DNA of 64,000 nt from Acinetobacter pittii. Its GTDB lineage: Bacteria; Pseudomonadota; Gammaproteobacteria; Pseudomonadales; Moraxellaceae. A program made the translations under genes and the position numbers. How positions within the stretch are numbered: position 1 is the first letter of the stretch; every line of letters begins with the position of its first letter. Under the pieces are notes generated by a model. That model ran no database searches. It was not told where the DNA came from and saw nothing but the letters and a program-made list of their open reading frames with translations. Shown piece after piece: positions 63,494 through 64,000 of the stretch. The stretch is from contig NZ_CP139249.1 in NCBI RefSeq assembly GCF_034064985.1, positions 3,410,001 to 3,474,000 on the forward strand. The letters are read 5' to 3'.

Positions 63494-64000
63494 ATGCAAG
63501 AGGAACCAAGTCCGTCGTGGGGAATGCGAGGCTTACGAAAATGGTTAGGTACAGCGCCAGAAACCCGTGATGAATTATTAAAATTAGTCCAAAATTCACG
63601 CCGCTTTTTAGAACCAGATACTGTTGCTATGCTTGAAGGCGTTCTTGACCTTCCAGCTACAAAAATTCGTGAAGTCATGACACCACGAACAGCAATGATC
63701 AGTTTACAAGAAGATGATCAATTACTTGATATTCTTGATGTACTGGTTGAGTCTGCTCACTCACGCTTTCCAGTCTTCTCTGCCGATCAACCGGACAATG
63801 TTGTCGGGATTTTGCTCGCAAAAGATCTGTTGCCGTTTCTAACTGAACCGAATACCAAAGTCGATATTCGAGTTCTTATGCGCCAACCGTTATTTGTTCC
63901 TGAAAGTGCACGTTCCGATCAGGTACTACGCATGTTAAAACATACTCAGACTCACATTGCGATTGTGATTGATGAATATGGCTCAACAGCAGGTCTTGTT
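63494..64000 (+). CDS. CorC/YbeX-type magnesium/cobalt efflux-associated protein, partial
   Basis: 169 codons from the ATG at 63494 (AGGAAAG upstream) remain open to the right edge, so the gene is cut by the window. MQEEPSPSWGMRGLRKWLGTAPETRDELL leads into RFLEPDTVAMLEGVLDLPATKIREVMTPRTAMISL, then a CBS pair beginning (DILDVLVESAHSRFPVFSAD, VVGILLAKDLLPFL). HIAIVIDEYGSTAGLV is the CorC motif. No N-terminal membrane domain, so it is the cytoplasmic YbeX/CorC form, which is linked to magnesium handling or ribosome maturation. Confidence 0.9.
   Translation, partial: MQEEPSPSWGMRGLRKWLGTAPETRDELLKLVQNSRRFLEPDTVAMLEGVLDLPATKIREVMTPRTAMISLQEDDQLLDILDVLVESAHSRFPVFSADQPDNVVGILLAKDLLPFLTEPNTKVDIRVLMRQPLFVPESARSDQVLRMLKHTQTHIAIVIDEYGSTAGLV

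Overview
The window looks like chromosomal DNA of an Acinetobacter, most likely the A. baumannii/calcoaceticus complex. The evidence is AT-rich intergenic DNA, recognisable AbeM and LpsB proteins, a Pseudomonas-like asd-fimV-truA locus with a split fimV, and Moraxellaceae-style single-gene transcription units closed by strong bidirectional terminators. No insertion sequence, prophage, CRISPR array or conjugative element was seen. This is mostly core genome. Both edges cut genes: an alcohol dehydrogenase-like gene on the left and a CorC-type gene on the right.

Layout. 0-7 kb: ADH tail, slyX, the ABC-F ATPase uup, a LysE-type exporter, then the lipid A acyltransferase (lpxL-like) and the LPS core glycosyltransferase lpsB, and a GltP-type symporter. 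7-9 kb: an EEP-family phosphatase/nuclease gene and a previously gene-less interval that carries the best find. This is a minus-strand small RNA candidate rich in GGA motifs, with a terminator and an upstream 18-bp GacA-box-like palindrome (an RsmX/Y/Z-type CsrA sponge). 9-15 kb: asd, two fimV-like halves, an asparaginase and truA. 15-24 kb: an AraC regulator, infA, small envelope proteins, the leuCD-(lipoprotein)-leuB cluster, a DUF2061 gene with a Fur-box-like promoter, a LysR regulator and an HAD phosphatase. 24-36 kb: rppH-ptsP, katG, an NAPE-PLD-like metallo-hydrolase, regulators, GST, and gph-like/rluC. 36-45 kb: rne behind a long hairpin-rich leader, an acyl-CoA synthetase, two identical tRNA-Lys genes, a divergent LysR/SDR pair and hemW. 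45-54 kb: a YdcZ-type protein, the MATE pump abeM, two SfnB/DszC-type flavin oxidoreductases, a UbiB-type kinase, Zur-box-controlled rpmE2, a HopJ homologue, and crcB behind a fluoride riboswitch. 54-64 kb: a BaiN-like flavoprotein, a TrmB-like methyltransferase, yacG, a metallo-hydrolase, hemH, a DUF4062 protein, murI, a DUF1285 gene, ETF-ubiquinone oxidoreductase, tusA and a corC-type gene.

Themes. Several units bear on envelope and metal or toxic-ion homeostasis (LpxL/LpsB, AbeM, the Fur-like box, the Zur box, the fluoride riboswitch). Two families of dispersed intergenic repeats (about 116 and 185 bp) occur twice each in the window. Differences between copies are compensatory across hairpin stems, which argues for selected structure. 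All assignments come from reading the sequence and protein translations. No database search was run.
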